From positions 1-64,000 of the forward strand of contig CAVOUI010000007.1 of NCBI GenBank assembly GCA_963699525.1: a stretch of DNA of 64,000 bases, read 5' to 3'. The notes under the pieces were generated by a model. The model was not told the DNA's origin, did not search any database, and saw nothing but the letters and a program-made list of their open reading frames with translations. Source of the stretch: SG8-41 sp963699525. GTDB lineage: Bacteria; Pseudomonadota; Gammaproteobacteria; Burkholderiales; SG8-41. The position numbers and the translations under genes are program-made. Each line of letters opens with the position of its first letter. The stretch's first letter is position 1. Positions 33,140-42,385 of the stretch are shown in pieces.

Positions 33140-34729
33140 ATGAAATCCGTTACGGCCGGGCAGCTCAAGTCCCTGTTGCACGATGGCGGCGAGATCGCGC
33201 TGCTCGACGTGCGCGAAGCCGGCCAGTTCGGCGAGTCGCACCTGCTGTTCGCGACGCCCCTTCCCTACAGCCGGCTCGAGCTCGATGTCGGCGCGCTGGT
33301 CCCGAGAACATCCGCGCGCATCGTCGTATGCGACGACGGCGTCCTGGGCGTCGCCGGCCGCGCCGCGGAGCGGCTGCGCGCTCTCGGCTACTCCGATGTC
33401 GCCGTGTTGGAAGGCGGAACTGCAGCCTGGGCGGCGGCGGGCTACACGCTCTACAAGGGCGTCAACGTGCCAAGCAAGCTCTTCGGGGAGCTGGTCGAGC
33501 ACGCCTGCCATACGCCGCGCGTGACCGTGCAGGAACTCGCGCGAATGCGGGCCGCAGGCGAGGATTTCGTCATCCTCGACGGACGCCCCCTGGCCGAATA
33601 CCGGAGGATGAACATCCCGGGCGGCATCTGCTGCCCCAACGCGGAGCTCCCCTACCGTGTCTCGAGCATCGTCCGGAACCCGAAGACCCGGATCGTGGTG
33701 AACTGCGCAGGCCGCACCCGCAGCATCATCGGTGCGCAAACACTGATCAACTTCGGGGTCCCGAACCCCGTCGTCGCGCTGGAAAACGGTACGCAGGGAT
33801 GGGTGCTGGCCGATTTCGAGCTCGAGCGCGGCGCCTCGCGCAAGTACCCGGATGCGGTCGACGCGTCCGCCCTCCCCGCGCTGCAGGCGTCGGCGAGAAC
33901 ACTCATCGAGCGCTTCGCCATCAAGAGCGCCTCTGCCGCTACCGTGCAGGCCTGGCTCCGGGACGGGAACCGCACGACGTACTTGTGCGACGTGCGCACC
34001 CCCGAGGAATTCGCGGCGGGCGCGATTCCGGGCTCGGTCCCTGCACCGGGCGGGCAGTTGATCCAGGCGACGGACCAGTGGGTCGGAGTGCGGGGGAGCC
34101 GCATCGTCCTGATCGACGGCGGTGAAAACGTCCGGGCACCGGTGGTGGCGAGCTGGCTGCAGCAACTGGGTTTCGAGTCATGGGTGCTCGAGGGAGGCGT
34201 CCGTTCGGGACTCAGGGGCTCGCCCCCGTCCAGGCCCGCGCTGCCCCCGCTTCCGGAGATTCCTGCGGACCGGCTGAAGCACGATCTCGACGCGGGTCGC
34301 TGCCGCGTGCTCGATCTCGGCGCGAGCATGGACTTCCGCAAGGCCCATATTCCCGGGAGCCGCTGGAGCACGCGTATCCGCATCAGGGAGGATGCCCGCA
34401 ACGCGCGCGATGCGATCGTGCTGGCGACCGCGGACCCCGATGTCGCCCGGCTCGCCGCAATCGAGCTCTTTGACGCGGGCATCACGGACGTCAAGCTGCT
34501 CGACGGCGGGATGGCCGCCTGGACGCGCGCCGGCTACCCGACCGAATCGTCTCCCGACCGCCCGCCCGACGCCGAATGCATCGACTACCTCTTCTTCGTG
34601 CACGACCGGCACGCGGGCAATCGCGGCGCCATGCAGCAGTACCTCGCCTGGGAGACCGGCCTGCTCGCCCAGCTCGACGAGGAGGAAAGGGCGTCGTTTA
34701 GAATCGCTGCTAGTTCACCTGGAGCTTGA
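33140..34729 (+). CDS. Protein with four tandem rhodanese-like domains
   Basis: 529 residues made of four rhodanese folds (about 5-105, 130-235, 265-370, 385-490), each with a D-V/L-R/G-x-x-x-E/D-F element (LLDVREAGQFGESH, ILDGRPLAEYRRMNIPG, LCDVRTPEEFAAGAIPG, VLDLGASMDFRKAHIPG). At the active-site loop domain 1 has VVCDDG and domain 2 has VNCAGRTRS, so both could carry persulfide. Domains 3 (VLIDGGEN) and 4 (VLATADPD) have no cysteine and are probably structural. Rhodaneses shuttle sulfane sulfur. It lies 10 bases after the TauE gene and converges with the Bug gene, overlapping it by 20 bases. Confidence 0.9.
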   Translation: MKSVTAGQLKSLLHDGGEIALLDVREAGQFGESHLLFATPLPYSRLELDVGALVPRTSARIVVCDDGVLGVAGRAAERLRALGYSDVAVLEGGTAAWAAAGYTLYKGVNVPSKLFGELVEHACHTPRVTVQELARMRAAGEDFVILDGRPLAEYRRMNIPGGICCPNAELPYRVSSIVRNPKTRIVVNCAGRTRSIIGAQTLINFGVPNPVVALENGTQGWVLADFELERGASRKYPDAVDASALPALQASARTLIERFAIKSASAATVQAWLRDGNRTTYLCDVRTPEEFAAGAIPGSVPAPGGQLIQATDQWVGVRGSRIVLIDGGENVRAPVVASWLQQLGFESWVLEGGVRSGLRGSPPSRPALPPLPEIPADRLKHDLDAGRCRVLDLGASMDFRKAHIPGSRWSTRIRIREDARNARDAIVLATADPDVARLAAIELFDAGITDVKLLDGGMAAWTRAGYPTESSPDRPPDAECIDYLFFVHDRHAGNRGAMQQYLAWETGLLAQLDEEERASFRIAASSPGA

Positions 34730-35709
34730 GGTCGCGCACGACCTTGCCCCACTTGGCGTACTCGACCCGAAGAAACTCGTCGAAAGCCTTCGGATCGGTG
34801 GCCACGATGTCGGTTCCGGCCCGCTGGAAGGCGGTCTTCACCTCCGCGGTCTGGAGCAGCTTCGTCAGCTCGGACTGGATGCGTTTGATGGCAATCGGCG
34901 GCGTCCCCCGTGGCGCGAGGAATCCCGTCCACAGCGCCGCATCGTAGCCCGGCAGGGTCTCCGCGATGGTCGGAACGTCCGGCAGCTCCGGAGAGCGCTT
35001 GGCGGTGGTCACCGCAATGATCCGCAGCTGCCCTGCCTGGTGATTCGGCAGGATGCTCGAGAGTCCAAGGCAGCCGATCTTGATCTGGCCTCCCAGCAGA
35101 TCCGCCCGCACCGGCCCGCTGCCCTTGTAGGGGATGTGCACCATGTCGATTCCCGCCATGCCGACGAAGAGCGCCTGGAAGAGATGCATCGCGCCGCCCT
35201 GGCCCGATGACGCGTAGTTGAGCTTGCCCGGCTCCTTCTTCGCCAGTGCGATGAGATCCTTCACCGATTTGACGGGGAGCGAAGGATGCACGACGAGTCC
35301 GTACGGCTGGCTCGCAATCTGCATGATCGGAGCGAAGTCGTTCAGCGGATGGTACGGCACCTTCTTGTACAGGTTCGGAAAGATGGAATGCGGCGATCCC
35401 GTGCCCAGCAGGGTGTAGCCGTCGGGATTTGACTTCGCCGCGATTTCCGTCCCGATCAACCCCCCGGCCCCGGTGCGATTGTCGATCACCACCTGCTGCC
35501 CCAGGCTTTCCGGCAATTTCGCCGCCACGATGCGCACGAGCACGTCGGTCGAGCCCCCGGCGCCGAACGGGATGATCACGCGGATCGGCTTAGTGGGATA
35601 GGCCTGTCCCGAGCCTGCCGAAGTAGCCCTGCGCCAGCGCGCCTCCCGCGCCAAACTGCAGGAACGATGCGGCCAGCCACAGGCAGACCATCTGCGAGCG
35701 GGTTTTCAT
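34710..35709 (-). CDS. Bug-family (TctC-like) periplasmic binding protein, frameshifted after the signal peptide
   Basis: Solute-binding protein of the tripartite tricarboxylate transporter type. The mature part is intact (YPTKPIRVIIPFGAGGSTDV, NRTGAGGLIGTE, SHKMPYKG-like VHIPYKGSGPVRADLLGGQI). A perfect start lies at 35709, GAGGAGG then ATG, encoding a clear signal peptide (MKTRSQMVCLWLAASFLQFG...GALAQ), but in another frame that stops after 38 codons. One extra base near 35622 accounts for this. Without it the gene has 333 codons, a normal length. No TctA or TctB genes are near, as is usual for the many orphan Bug proteins. Ligand unknown. Confidence 0.88.
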
Positions 35710-35826
35710 GGTTCCTCCTCGGACTTTGTGGTTTGGCGAATCATATCACCGGGCCGCCGCAATCCGCAGGCCCCGAAAGGCGCGCGGAATTCGCTGCGCC
35801 GGACGCGTGCTACCATCGTCGGCGCC

Positions 35827-36501
35827 GTGCTGACCCTCCGCGATCTGTGCAAGTCCTATGGCGGCGCGCGGCCGCGCGAGGTGCTGCGCAGCGTCTCGCT
35901 CGAGCTCCGGCGCGGCGAATACATCGCGATCGTCGGCGAGTCCGGGGTGGGCAAGTCCACGCTCCTCAACCTCATCGCCGGGCTCGATTCCCCCGACCGC
36001 GGCAGCATCGTGCTCGACGGCCGCGACGTCGGCTCGCTCGACGATACGGAACGCACGCTCCTGCGCCGCGCAAGCATCGGCTTCGTGTTCCAGGCCTTTC
36101 ACCTGCTGCCGCACCTCACCGTGGCGCAGAACGTGGCGCTGCCGCTCTCGTTGAACGGCGTTGATGCGGCACAGGCGCACGCGCGCCTTGCGGAGATGCT
36201 TGCGGCCGTGGGGCTCGCTGCGGCGGCGGGCGCCTACCCCCGGGAGCTATCCGGCGGCGAGATGCAGAGGGTCGCCATTGCGCGTGCGCTGGTACACCGG
36301 CCGCTGCTGCTGCTGGCCGACGAGCCCACGGGCAATCTTGACGCGGAGACCGCGCGGCAGGTTCTCGCGCTGCTGCGCGATCAGGTGAAACGCGAGTCGG
36401 GGGCCGGCATTCTCGTAACCCACTCGGCGCTCGCCGCATCGAGCACCGACCACGTGCTCACGCTCACCACCGACGGACTTCGTCCCGCGCGCGGCGGGTA
36501 A
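35827..36501 (+). CDS. ABC transporter ATP-binding protein (LolD/MacB type)
   Basis: 224 residues with Walker A GESGVGKST, Q-loop FVFQAFHLLPHLT, signature LSGGEMQR, Walker B LLLLADEPTGNLD and H-loop VTHS. It groups with LolD/YbbA/MacB ATPases that pair with FtsX-type permeases. The GTG start at 35827 (VLTLRDLCKSYGG) fits family N-termini better than a longer upstream frame. The FtsX permease starts six bases after its end. Confidence 0.92.
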   Translation: MLTLRDLCKSYGGARPREVLRSVSLELRRGEYIAIVGESGVGKSTLLNLIAGLDSPDRGSIVLDGRDVGSLDDTERTLLRRASIGFVFQAFHLLPHLTVAQNVALPLSLNGVDAAQAHARLAEMLAAVGLAAAAGAYPRELSGGEMQRVAIARALVHRPLLLLADEPTGNLDAETARQVLALLRDQVKRESGAGILVTHSALAASSTDHVLTLTTDGLRPARGG

Positions 36502-36507
36502 TGAGCG

Positions 36508-39024
36508 ATGAGCGATCGGTTCCTTCTCTTCCAAGCGCTCGTGCTCGGCCCGTTGCGCGAGCACCCGGGTCGCGCCGCGCTGGCCGTTCTCGCGATCGCA
36601 CTCGGGGTCGCGCTGGGCGTGGCGGTTCACCTCGTCAACTCCAGCGCGCTCAACGAGTTCGAGCTCGCCGCGCGGCACCTTGCCGGCGAGGCGGACCTGG
36701 TCGTGCGCGGCCCGCGCGCCGGATTCGACCAATCATGGTACCCGCGGCTCGCGCGCCTGCCGCAGGTTGAGGCCGCCAACCCCGCGCTCGACCTCGAGGT
36801 GCCGCTTTCCGGCCGTCCGGAAAGCCTTCGCATCGTCGGATTCGACCCGCTGAGAGCAGCGCAGGTGCAGCCGTCACTCCTGCCCGAGCGCTCGAGCATG
36901 ACGCTGGAGCTGTTCGACGCGGATGCGATCCTGCTCAGTCCGTCGGCGGCGGAATGGCTCGAGCTGAAGCCGGGCGACCGGCTCGAAGTGCAGGTCGGCA
37001 CCCGCACGGTCGCCCTCCATGTGGCGGGCCTCCTGCCGCAGGCCGCATACCGGCAGAGACTGGGCGTGATGGATATCGCCGCCGCCCAGTGGCGGTTAGC
37101 GCAGTCGGGACGCTTGAACCGGGTGGATCTGCGGTTGAAGCCCGGCACGGACGTGGCGGCCTTCCGCCGCGAGCTGCAGGGGTTTCTCCCGGCCGGCGTG
37201 CAGGTGATGACGCCGGAGGACGAGGGCGTGCGCGGGGCAAACCTCACTCGAGCCTACCGGCTCAATCTTGAGATGCTGGCGCTGATCGCGCTGTTCACCG
37301 GGGCGTTCCTGGTGTTCTCCTCGCAGGTGCTGGCGCTGCTCCGACGCCGGACCCAGCTCGCCCTGCTGCGAACGCTCGGAGTGACCCGACCCGCGCTCCT
37401 CAACCGGCTCCTGGTGGAAGGCGCTCTGATTGGAGTGATCGGCGCTGTTCTCGGCACGCTGCTCGGCTATGCCCTCGCGCGCTACGTGCTTGCGCTGGTC
37501 GGCGCAGACCTTGGCGCCGGCTATTTTCGCAACCTCGTCGCGGGCCTTGCCGTCGAGCCCGGCACGCTCGCATCGTACGCCGCGCTCGGAGTCCTCTTCG
37601 CGGTGCTGGGAGCTTTTGCACCGGCCTGGGAAGCGGCACGGCGCCCCCCCGCACGGGCGCTGCGCGCCGGCGACGAGGAAGAAGGTCTGCGGAAATTGCG
37701 CACGCTGTGGTGGGGAATCGCCTCGATCGCGGCCGGCCTGCTGCTCTCGCTCGCCCCCGCCATCGACGGCCTTCCCGTCGCCGGCTATGTCGCCATCGGG
37801 CTCCTCCTGCTCGGCGCGGTTCTGCTCATGCCCCGTCTTGCGGAGTATTGCCTCGGGCGGTTGCCCGTGCCCGGGCGGGTGCCGCTCGCGATCGCGGTGG
37901 CACAGCTGAAGGCGACGCCGCGCCAGGCGGCGATCAGCGTGGCGGCCATCGTCATCAGCCTCAGCCTGATGGTGTCCATGCTGATCATGGTGAGCTCGTT
38001 CCGGTCCTCCCTCGAGTCCTGGCTCGAGCGGATGCTGCCGGCGGATCTCTACCTGCGGCCGGCGCGGTTCGGGGAAACGGCGTTCTTCACTCCCGAGGAG
38101 CAGGCCCGCATCGCCGCCACTCCGGGCATCGAGCGCGCCGCGTTCGTCCGCACGCAGACTCTGCTGCTCGCGGCGGAGCGGCCTCCGGTCATCCTGCTCG
38201 CGGGGCCGGTTGACGTTGCCAACCCCGGCAAGGTGCTGCCGCTGACCAGCCGCCCCTACGCGCTGCGCCCGAACGATCCCCCGCCGGTATGGGTGTCCGA
38301 GGTCGCCGCGGATTTCTACGGATTAAGTGTTGGAAAGCAGGTCACGCTGCCGATCGGGGGCGCGCCCCGCTCCTACACCGTCGCCGGGATCTGGCGCGAC
38401 TATGCACGCCAGAGCGGGGCCATCGCAATGAATCGCGAGCTCTACATCGAAATGACCGGGGACCGCCTCGTCAATGACGTTGCGTTGTGGGTTGCGCGGG
38501 GCGCGGCACTTGCGGACGTGCAGCGCGAGCTGCGCGGCCGGTTGCCTGATGCCGCCGGCTTCGAGATTGCTACGACGCGCGATCTGCGCGACCTCTCGCT
38601 GCGGGCGTTCGATCGCACGTTCGCGATTACTTATGCCCTGGAAATCGCCGCGGTGCTGATCGGGCTGTTCGGAGTGAGCGTCTCGTTCGGCGCGCAGGCG
38701 CTCGCCCGGCGCCGCGAGTTCGGCGTGCTGCGGCATGTGGGCGTATCGCGGCGCGAGATCGGTGCGATGCTCGCCTGCGAAGGCGCGGTGGTGGCGGGGC
38801 TGGGGTGCGTCATGGGGCTTGCGACCGGCTGGCTGGTGGGACTGATCCTGACCCATGTCATCAACCGTCAGTCGTTCCACTGGAGCATGGAACTTGACGT
38901 GCCCTGGCTGCCGCTCGCCGGCCTCGCGCTCCTCGTCATCGCCGCAGCCATCGTGACCGCCGTGTGGAGCGGGCGCGCGGCGATGAGCGCGGAAGTCGTG
39001 CGCGCCGTGCGCGAAGATTGGTAA
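36508..39024 (+). CDS. FtsX-like ABC permease, full-length (two FtsX domains)
   Basis: 838 residues: one N-terminal helix (AALAVLAIALGVALGVAVHL), a periplasmic domain, a first FtsX block of three helices (about 255-375), further central helices (about 405-500, including GYVAIGLLLLGAVLLM), a second periplasmic domain, and a second FtsX block of three helices (about 705-835). It resembles YbbP/AttFG-like permeases that extract lipids or lipoproteins. With the preceding ATPase and the AttH-like protein two genes later, it makes an AttEFGH-like set (inference). Confidence 0.9.
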   Translation: MSDRFLLFQALVLGPLREHPGRAALAVLAIALGVALGVAVHLVNSSALNEFELAARHLAGEADLVVRGPRAGFDQSWYPRLARLPQVEAANPALDLEVPLSGRPESLRIVGFDPLRAAQVQPSLLPERSSMTLELFDADAILLSPSAAEWLELKPGDRLEVQVGTRTVALHVAGLLPQAAYRQRLGVMDIAAAQWRLAQSGRLNRVDLRLKPGTDVAAFRRELQGFLPAGVQVMTPEDEGVRGANLTRAYRLNLEMLALIALFTGAFLVFSSQVLALLRRRTQLALLRTLGVTRPALLNRLLVEGALIGVIGAVLGTLLGYALARYVLALVGADLGAGYFRNLVAGLAVEPGTLASYAALGVLFAVLGAFAPAWEAARRPPARALRAGDEEEGLRKLRTLWWGIASIAAGLLLSLAPAIDGLPVAGYVAIGLLLLGAVLLMPRLAEYCLGRLPVPGRVPLAIAVAQLKATPRQAAISVAAIVISLSLMVSMLIMVSSFRSSLESWLERMLPADLYLRPARFGETAFFTPEEQARIAATPGIERAAFVRTQTLLLAAERPPVILLAGPVDVANPGKVLPLTSRPYALRPNDPPPVWVSEVAADFYGLSVGKQVTLPIGGAPRSYTVAGIWRDYARQSGAIAMNRELYIEMTGDRLVNDVALWVARGAALADVQRELRGRLPDAAGFEIATTRDLRDLSLRAFDRTFAITYALEIAAVLIGLFGVSVSFGAQALARRREFGVLRHVGVSRREIGAMLACEGAVVAGLGCVMGLATGWLVGLILTHVINRQSFHWSMELDVPWLPLAGLALLVIAAAIVTAVWSGRAAMSAEVVRAVREDW

Positions 39025-39073
39025 CATAGGTCGCGCCGCGCGCGGCACGATCGAACTCGGATCCGCCGGGACG

Positions 39074-42000
39074 GTGGAAGGCGTAGCAGGTGCAGGCTGG
39101 CTGGAGGACGACTTGCCGCTGTTGCAGGGAAGCTTCTTCAGGATTCTGACCCAGGTGCCGGTCGCGTCGCTCGTGCTGGCTGCCGGGCTGATCGTCTCCG
39201 GTTTCGCCTGGCATCTCACCGAGTTGCAGATCGAGCGCGCGGCGCGCTCGAAATTCGAAGCCATCATCGCCGATGCGCGCGGCACGCTTCAAGCGCAGCT
39301 GCGAAGCTACTACGACCTGATGAACGGCCTGCAGGGGCTGTTCCTCGTCACGCCGCATGTCACCCGCGACGTCTTCGCGCGTTATGTCGCCAACCTCGAG
39401 CTGACGCATCGGTCCGCAGGATTGCGCGCGCTGAGCTACAGCCAGTACGTTCCAGCGGCGGCGCGGGACGACCTGGTGCGGCGCGTGCGCAGCGACGCCA
39501 GCCGCGGTCCCGGGCGATTCGCCCGATTCGACGTGAAGCCCCCCGGCGAGCGTCCCGAGTACGTGGTGCTCGTCTACACCGAGCCGCTTGAAGGCAATGA
39601 AGCGGGACTGGGGCTCGATCTCATCGCCGATCCCGTGCGCGGCGTGCCGATCTTCCGTGCCCGGGATTCCGGCTCACTGAGCGCAACCGGACGGGTGTCA
39701 CTCGTGTCGGTTCCCCTGCGGGACGTCTGGGGCGTCAGCCTGCGCCTGGCGGTGTACCGACCGGGCATGCCCACCGACACGCAGGAACAGCGCCGCGCCG
39801 CCTTCATGGGCGTCATCAGTTCCGTCTTCCTCGTGCGCGAACTCGTCAACGACATCGTCTGGCAGGATCCTGTGAAGCCCCTGCACTTGCGCGTCATCGA
39901 CGCCGGGGAACGGGATGCGCCCGCGACAGCGGGGGCGCCGGACGCACTGTTGTTCGACAGTGCGCCGCAGCGCGAGGTGGTCGCCTCGTTCACGGAGCGG
40001 GTGCCGTTGGAAGTGGGCGAGCGCCTGTGGCAGCTGCATTTCACCGCTCCGACGCGCTATTTTCTCTCCACGACCGACCGGCTCATGCCCTGGCTTGTGC
40101 TGGCGGGAGGCTCCACCATCAGCCTTCTCCTGTTCGGCCTGGCGCGCGCAACCGCTACCTCCGGCCAGCATGCCGAGGCGCGCCGGCTCGCGCAGGAAAT
40201 GATCGAGGCGTTGCCGGTCCCGATCTTCTTCAAGGGCACCGACGGGCGCTATCTCGGCGTCAACAAGGCATGGGAAGCCTTCTTCGGAATATCCCGGGAT
40301 ACGTTCATCGGCAAGACCGTGAACGACCTCTACCCGCACGACCACGAAACGGCCGAGCGGCTCGATGCCAGCGACCAGCTGCTGTGGAAGCGCCCAGGGA
40401 CCCAGACCTACGAAACCTCCCTCTCGACTGCCGACGGCGTGCGCCACGACGCGATCTACTACAAGGCCACTTTCACCCGCTCCAGTGGAAAGGTCGCGGG
40501 ACTGATCGGCACCATCATCGACATCAGCGAGCGCAAGCAGTTCGAGAAGCGCCGGGCCATGGAGTACGCCGTCACGCGCGTGCTGGCCGGCTCCAAGACG
40601 CTCGCCGAGGCCATTCCGCAGATCATCGAGACCATCTGCGAGACGCTCAACTGGCATTGCGGCTCGCGCTGGACCTGGGACAAGGATGCCGGCGTGTTGC
40701 GGTGCCACGAGACCTGGGGTATCGACAGTCCCGAAATCCGCGAATTCCTGGGCGAGAGCGCGATTCTCGTTCTGCAACCCAGAGACCAGGGCGAGCAGGG
40801 ACTCGTGCGGCGCGCTTACAGCACCGGCAAGCCGGTGTGGATCGCCGATCTCGCGCGCGCCCCGGGCTTCCGGCGCGCCGCGCTGGCGGCAAGAGCCGAA
40901 CTGCGCGGCGCATTCTGCTTCCCGCTGATGCTCGGCGACGAGGTGCTCGGCGTCATGGACTTCTTCCACCGTGACACGCGCCCGCCCGACGAGATGCTCC
41001 TGTCGGCCGCGCAATCGATCGGCAGCCAGATCGGCCAGTACATCGTGCGCAAGCAGGCCGAGGAGGACCTGCAGTTCGTCGCCAAGCACGACGCGCTCAC
41101 CCGGCTGCCCAACCGCATCATGTTTCACGACCGCCTGGAGCTCGCCCTCGCACGAGCGAAGCGCGGCGGACGCCGGGCCGCCATCATGTTCATCGACATG
41201 GACCGCTTCAAGGTCATCAACGACACGCTCGGGCACGAGGCGGGGGACACGCTGCTGCGCGAGGTGGCGAGGCGGCTCTCGCGCGCTCTGCGGGCGAGCG
41301 ACACCGTGGCGCGCCTCGGCGGCGACGAGTTCGTCATCCTGATCGACGAGGTTTCCGATCCCGTCTACCTCGGGACGATCGCGCAGAAGCTGATCGACGC
41401 GTTCACGACGAGCTTCGTTCTCTCCGGGAACGACTATCACATCACCGCAAGCATCGGCATCAGCACCTTTCCGGACGACGCCGAAGACATCCCGACGCTG
41501 CTGAAGTATGCGGACATTGCGATGTACCGGGCCAAGGAGCAGGGCCGGAACGCGTTCCAGTTCTACTCCGCGCAGATGAACGTCCACTCGATCGAGCGGC
41601 TCGCGCTCGAATCGAGCCTGCGCCGGGCGCTCGAGCGCAACGAGCTGGTGCTGCACTACCAGCCGCGGATCGAGATCCCCGGAGGCCAGATTACCGGCGT
41701 GGAAGCGCTCGTGCGCTGGCAACACCCCGAGATGGGGCTCGTGCCCCCCGGGAAATTCATCCCTCTCGCCGAGGAAACCGGGCTTATTGGGCCGATTGGC
41801 GAGTGGGCCCTTGCCGCCGCCTGCGCGCAACACCGGACCTGGGAACGGGCGGGATTGGGCGATCTACGGGTGGCGGTCAATCTCTCCCCGCGCCAGTTCA
41901 TGCAGGGCGATCTCGTGAAGACGGTGGCGCGGGTGCTCGCCGAGACCGGCTGCAACGCCAGGAACCTGGAGCTCGAGATTACCGAGGGCATGGTGATGCG

Positions 42001-42385
42001 CGAGCCGGAAAACGCGGTCGCGCTCCTCCAGCAACTGAAGGATATGGGCATACACATCGCGATGGATGACTTCGGCACCGGCTATTCCTCGCTCGCCTAT
42101 CTCAAACGCTTCCCGATCGACAGCCTGAAGATCGACCGCTCCTTCGTCACGGACGTGCCCGGGGACGCCGATGACGTCGCGATCAACGTGGCGGTCATCG
42201 CGATGGCCCACAGCCTCGGGCTGAAAGTAGTCGCGGAAGGCGTCGAGACCCAGGAGCAGCTCGATTTCCTGCGCAAGCAGGGCTGCGACGAGATGCAGGG
42301 CTACCTCTTCAGCAAGCCGCTCCCCGTCGAGCAGGTGACCACCCTCCTTCTGAAGGGACGCAAGTCCCCCGTCCGGACCGAGTGA
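39074..42385 (+). CDS. CHASE-PAS-GAF-GGDEF-EAL membrane sensor for cyclic di-GMP
   Basis: 1,103 residues. TM helix (about 28-48), periplasmic CHASE domain (about 50-330; LYTEPLEGN-like VLVYTEPLEGNEAGLGLDL), second TM (about 338-358), PAS (about 370-485, ending LIGTIIDISERKQ), GAF (about 500-650), GGDEF with an intact GGDEF motif (about 660-825), and EAL with EALVRWQHP, NLSPRQF, DDFGTGYSSLAYLKRFPID and EGVETQEQL (about 835-1090). Both catalytic motifs look intact, so it could make or degrade c-di-GMP. The first 20 residues may be extra. Its stop overlaps the start of the AttH-like gene. Confidence 0.9.
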   Translation: MEGVAGAGWLEDDLPLLQGSFFRILTQVPVASLVLAAGLIVSGFAWHLTELQIERAARSKFEAIIADARGTLQAQLRSYYDLMNGLQGLFLVTPHVTRDVFARYVANLELTHRSAGLRALSYSQYVPAAARDDLVRRVRSDASRGPGRFARFDVKPPGERPEYVVLVYTEPLEGNEAGLGLDLIADPVRGVPIFRARDSGSLSATGRVSLVSVPLRDVWGVSLRLAVYRPGMPTDTQEQRRAAFMGVISSVFLVRELVNDIVWQDPVKPLHLRVIDAGERDAPATAGAPDALLFDSAPQREVVASFTERVPLEVGERLWQLHFTAPTRYFLSTTDRLMPWLVLAGGSTISLLLFGLARATATSGQHAEARRLAQEMIEALPVPIFFKGTDGRYLGVNKAWEAFFGISRDTFIGKTVNDLYPHDHETAERLDASDQLLWKRPGTQTYETSLSTADGVRHDAIYYKATFTRSSGKVAGLIGTIIDISERKQFEKRRAMEYAVTRVLAGSKTLAEAIPQIIETICETLNWHCGSRWTWDKDAGVLRCHETWGIDSPEIREFLGESAILVLQPRDQGEQGLVRRAYSTGKPVWIADLARAPGFRRAALAARAELRGAFCFPLMLGDEVLGVMDFFHRDTRPPDEMLLSAAQSIGSQIGQYIVRKQAEEDLQFVAKHDALTRLPNRIMFHDRLELALARAKRGGRRAAIMFIDMDRFKVINDTLGHEAGDTLLREVARRLSRALRASDTVARLGGDEFVILIDEVSDPVYLGTIAQKLIDAFTTSFVLSGNDYHITASIGISTFPDDAEDIPTLLKYADIAMYRAKEQGRNAFQFYSAQMNVHSIERLALESSLRRALERNELVLHYQPRIEIPGGQITGVEALVRWQHPEMGLVPPGKFIPLAEETGLIGPIGEWALAAACAQHRTWERAGLGDLRVAVNLSPRQFMQGDLVKTVARVLAETGCNARNLELEITEGMVMREPENAVALLQQLKDMGIHIAMDDFGTGYSSLAYLKRFPIDSLKIDRSFVTDVPGDADDVAINVAVIAMAHSLGLKVVAEGVETQEQLDFLRKQGCDEMQGYLFSKPLPVEQVTTLLLKGRKSPVRTE

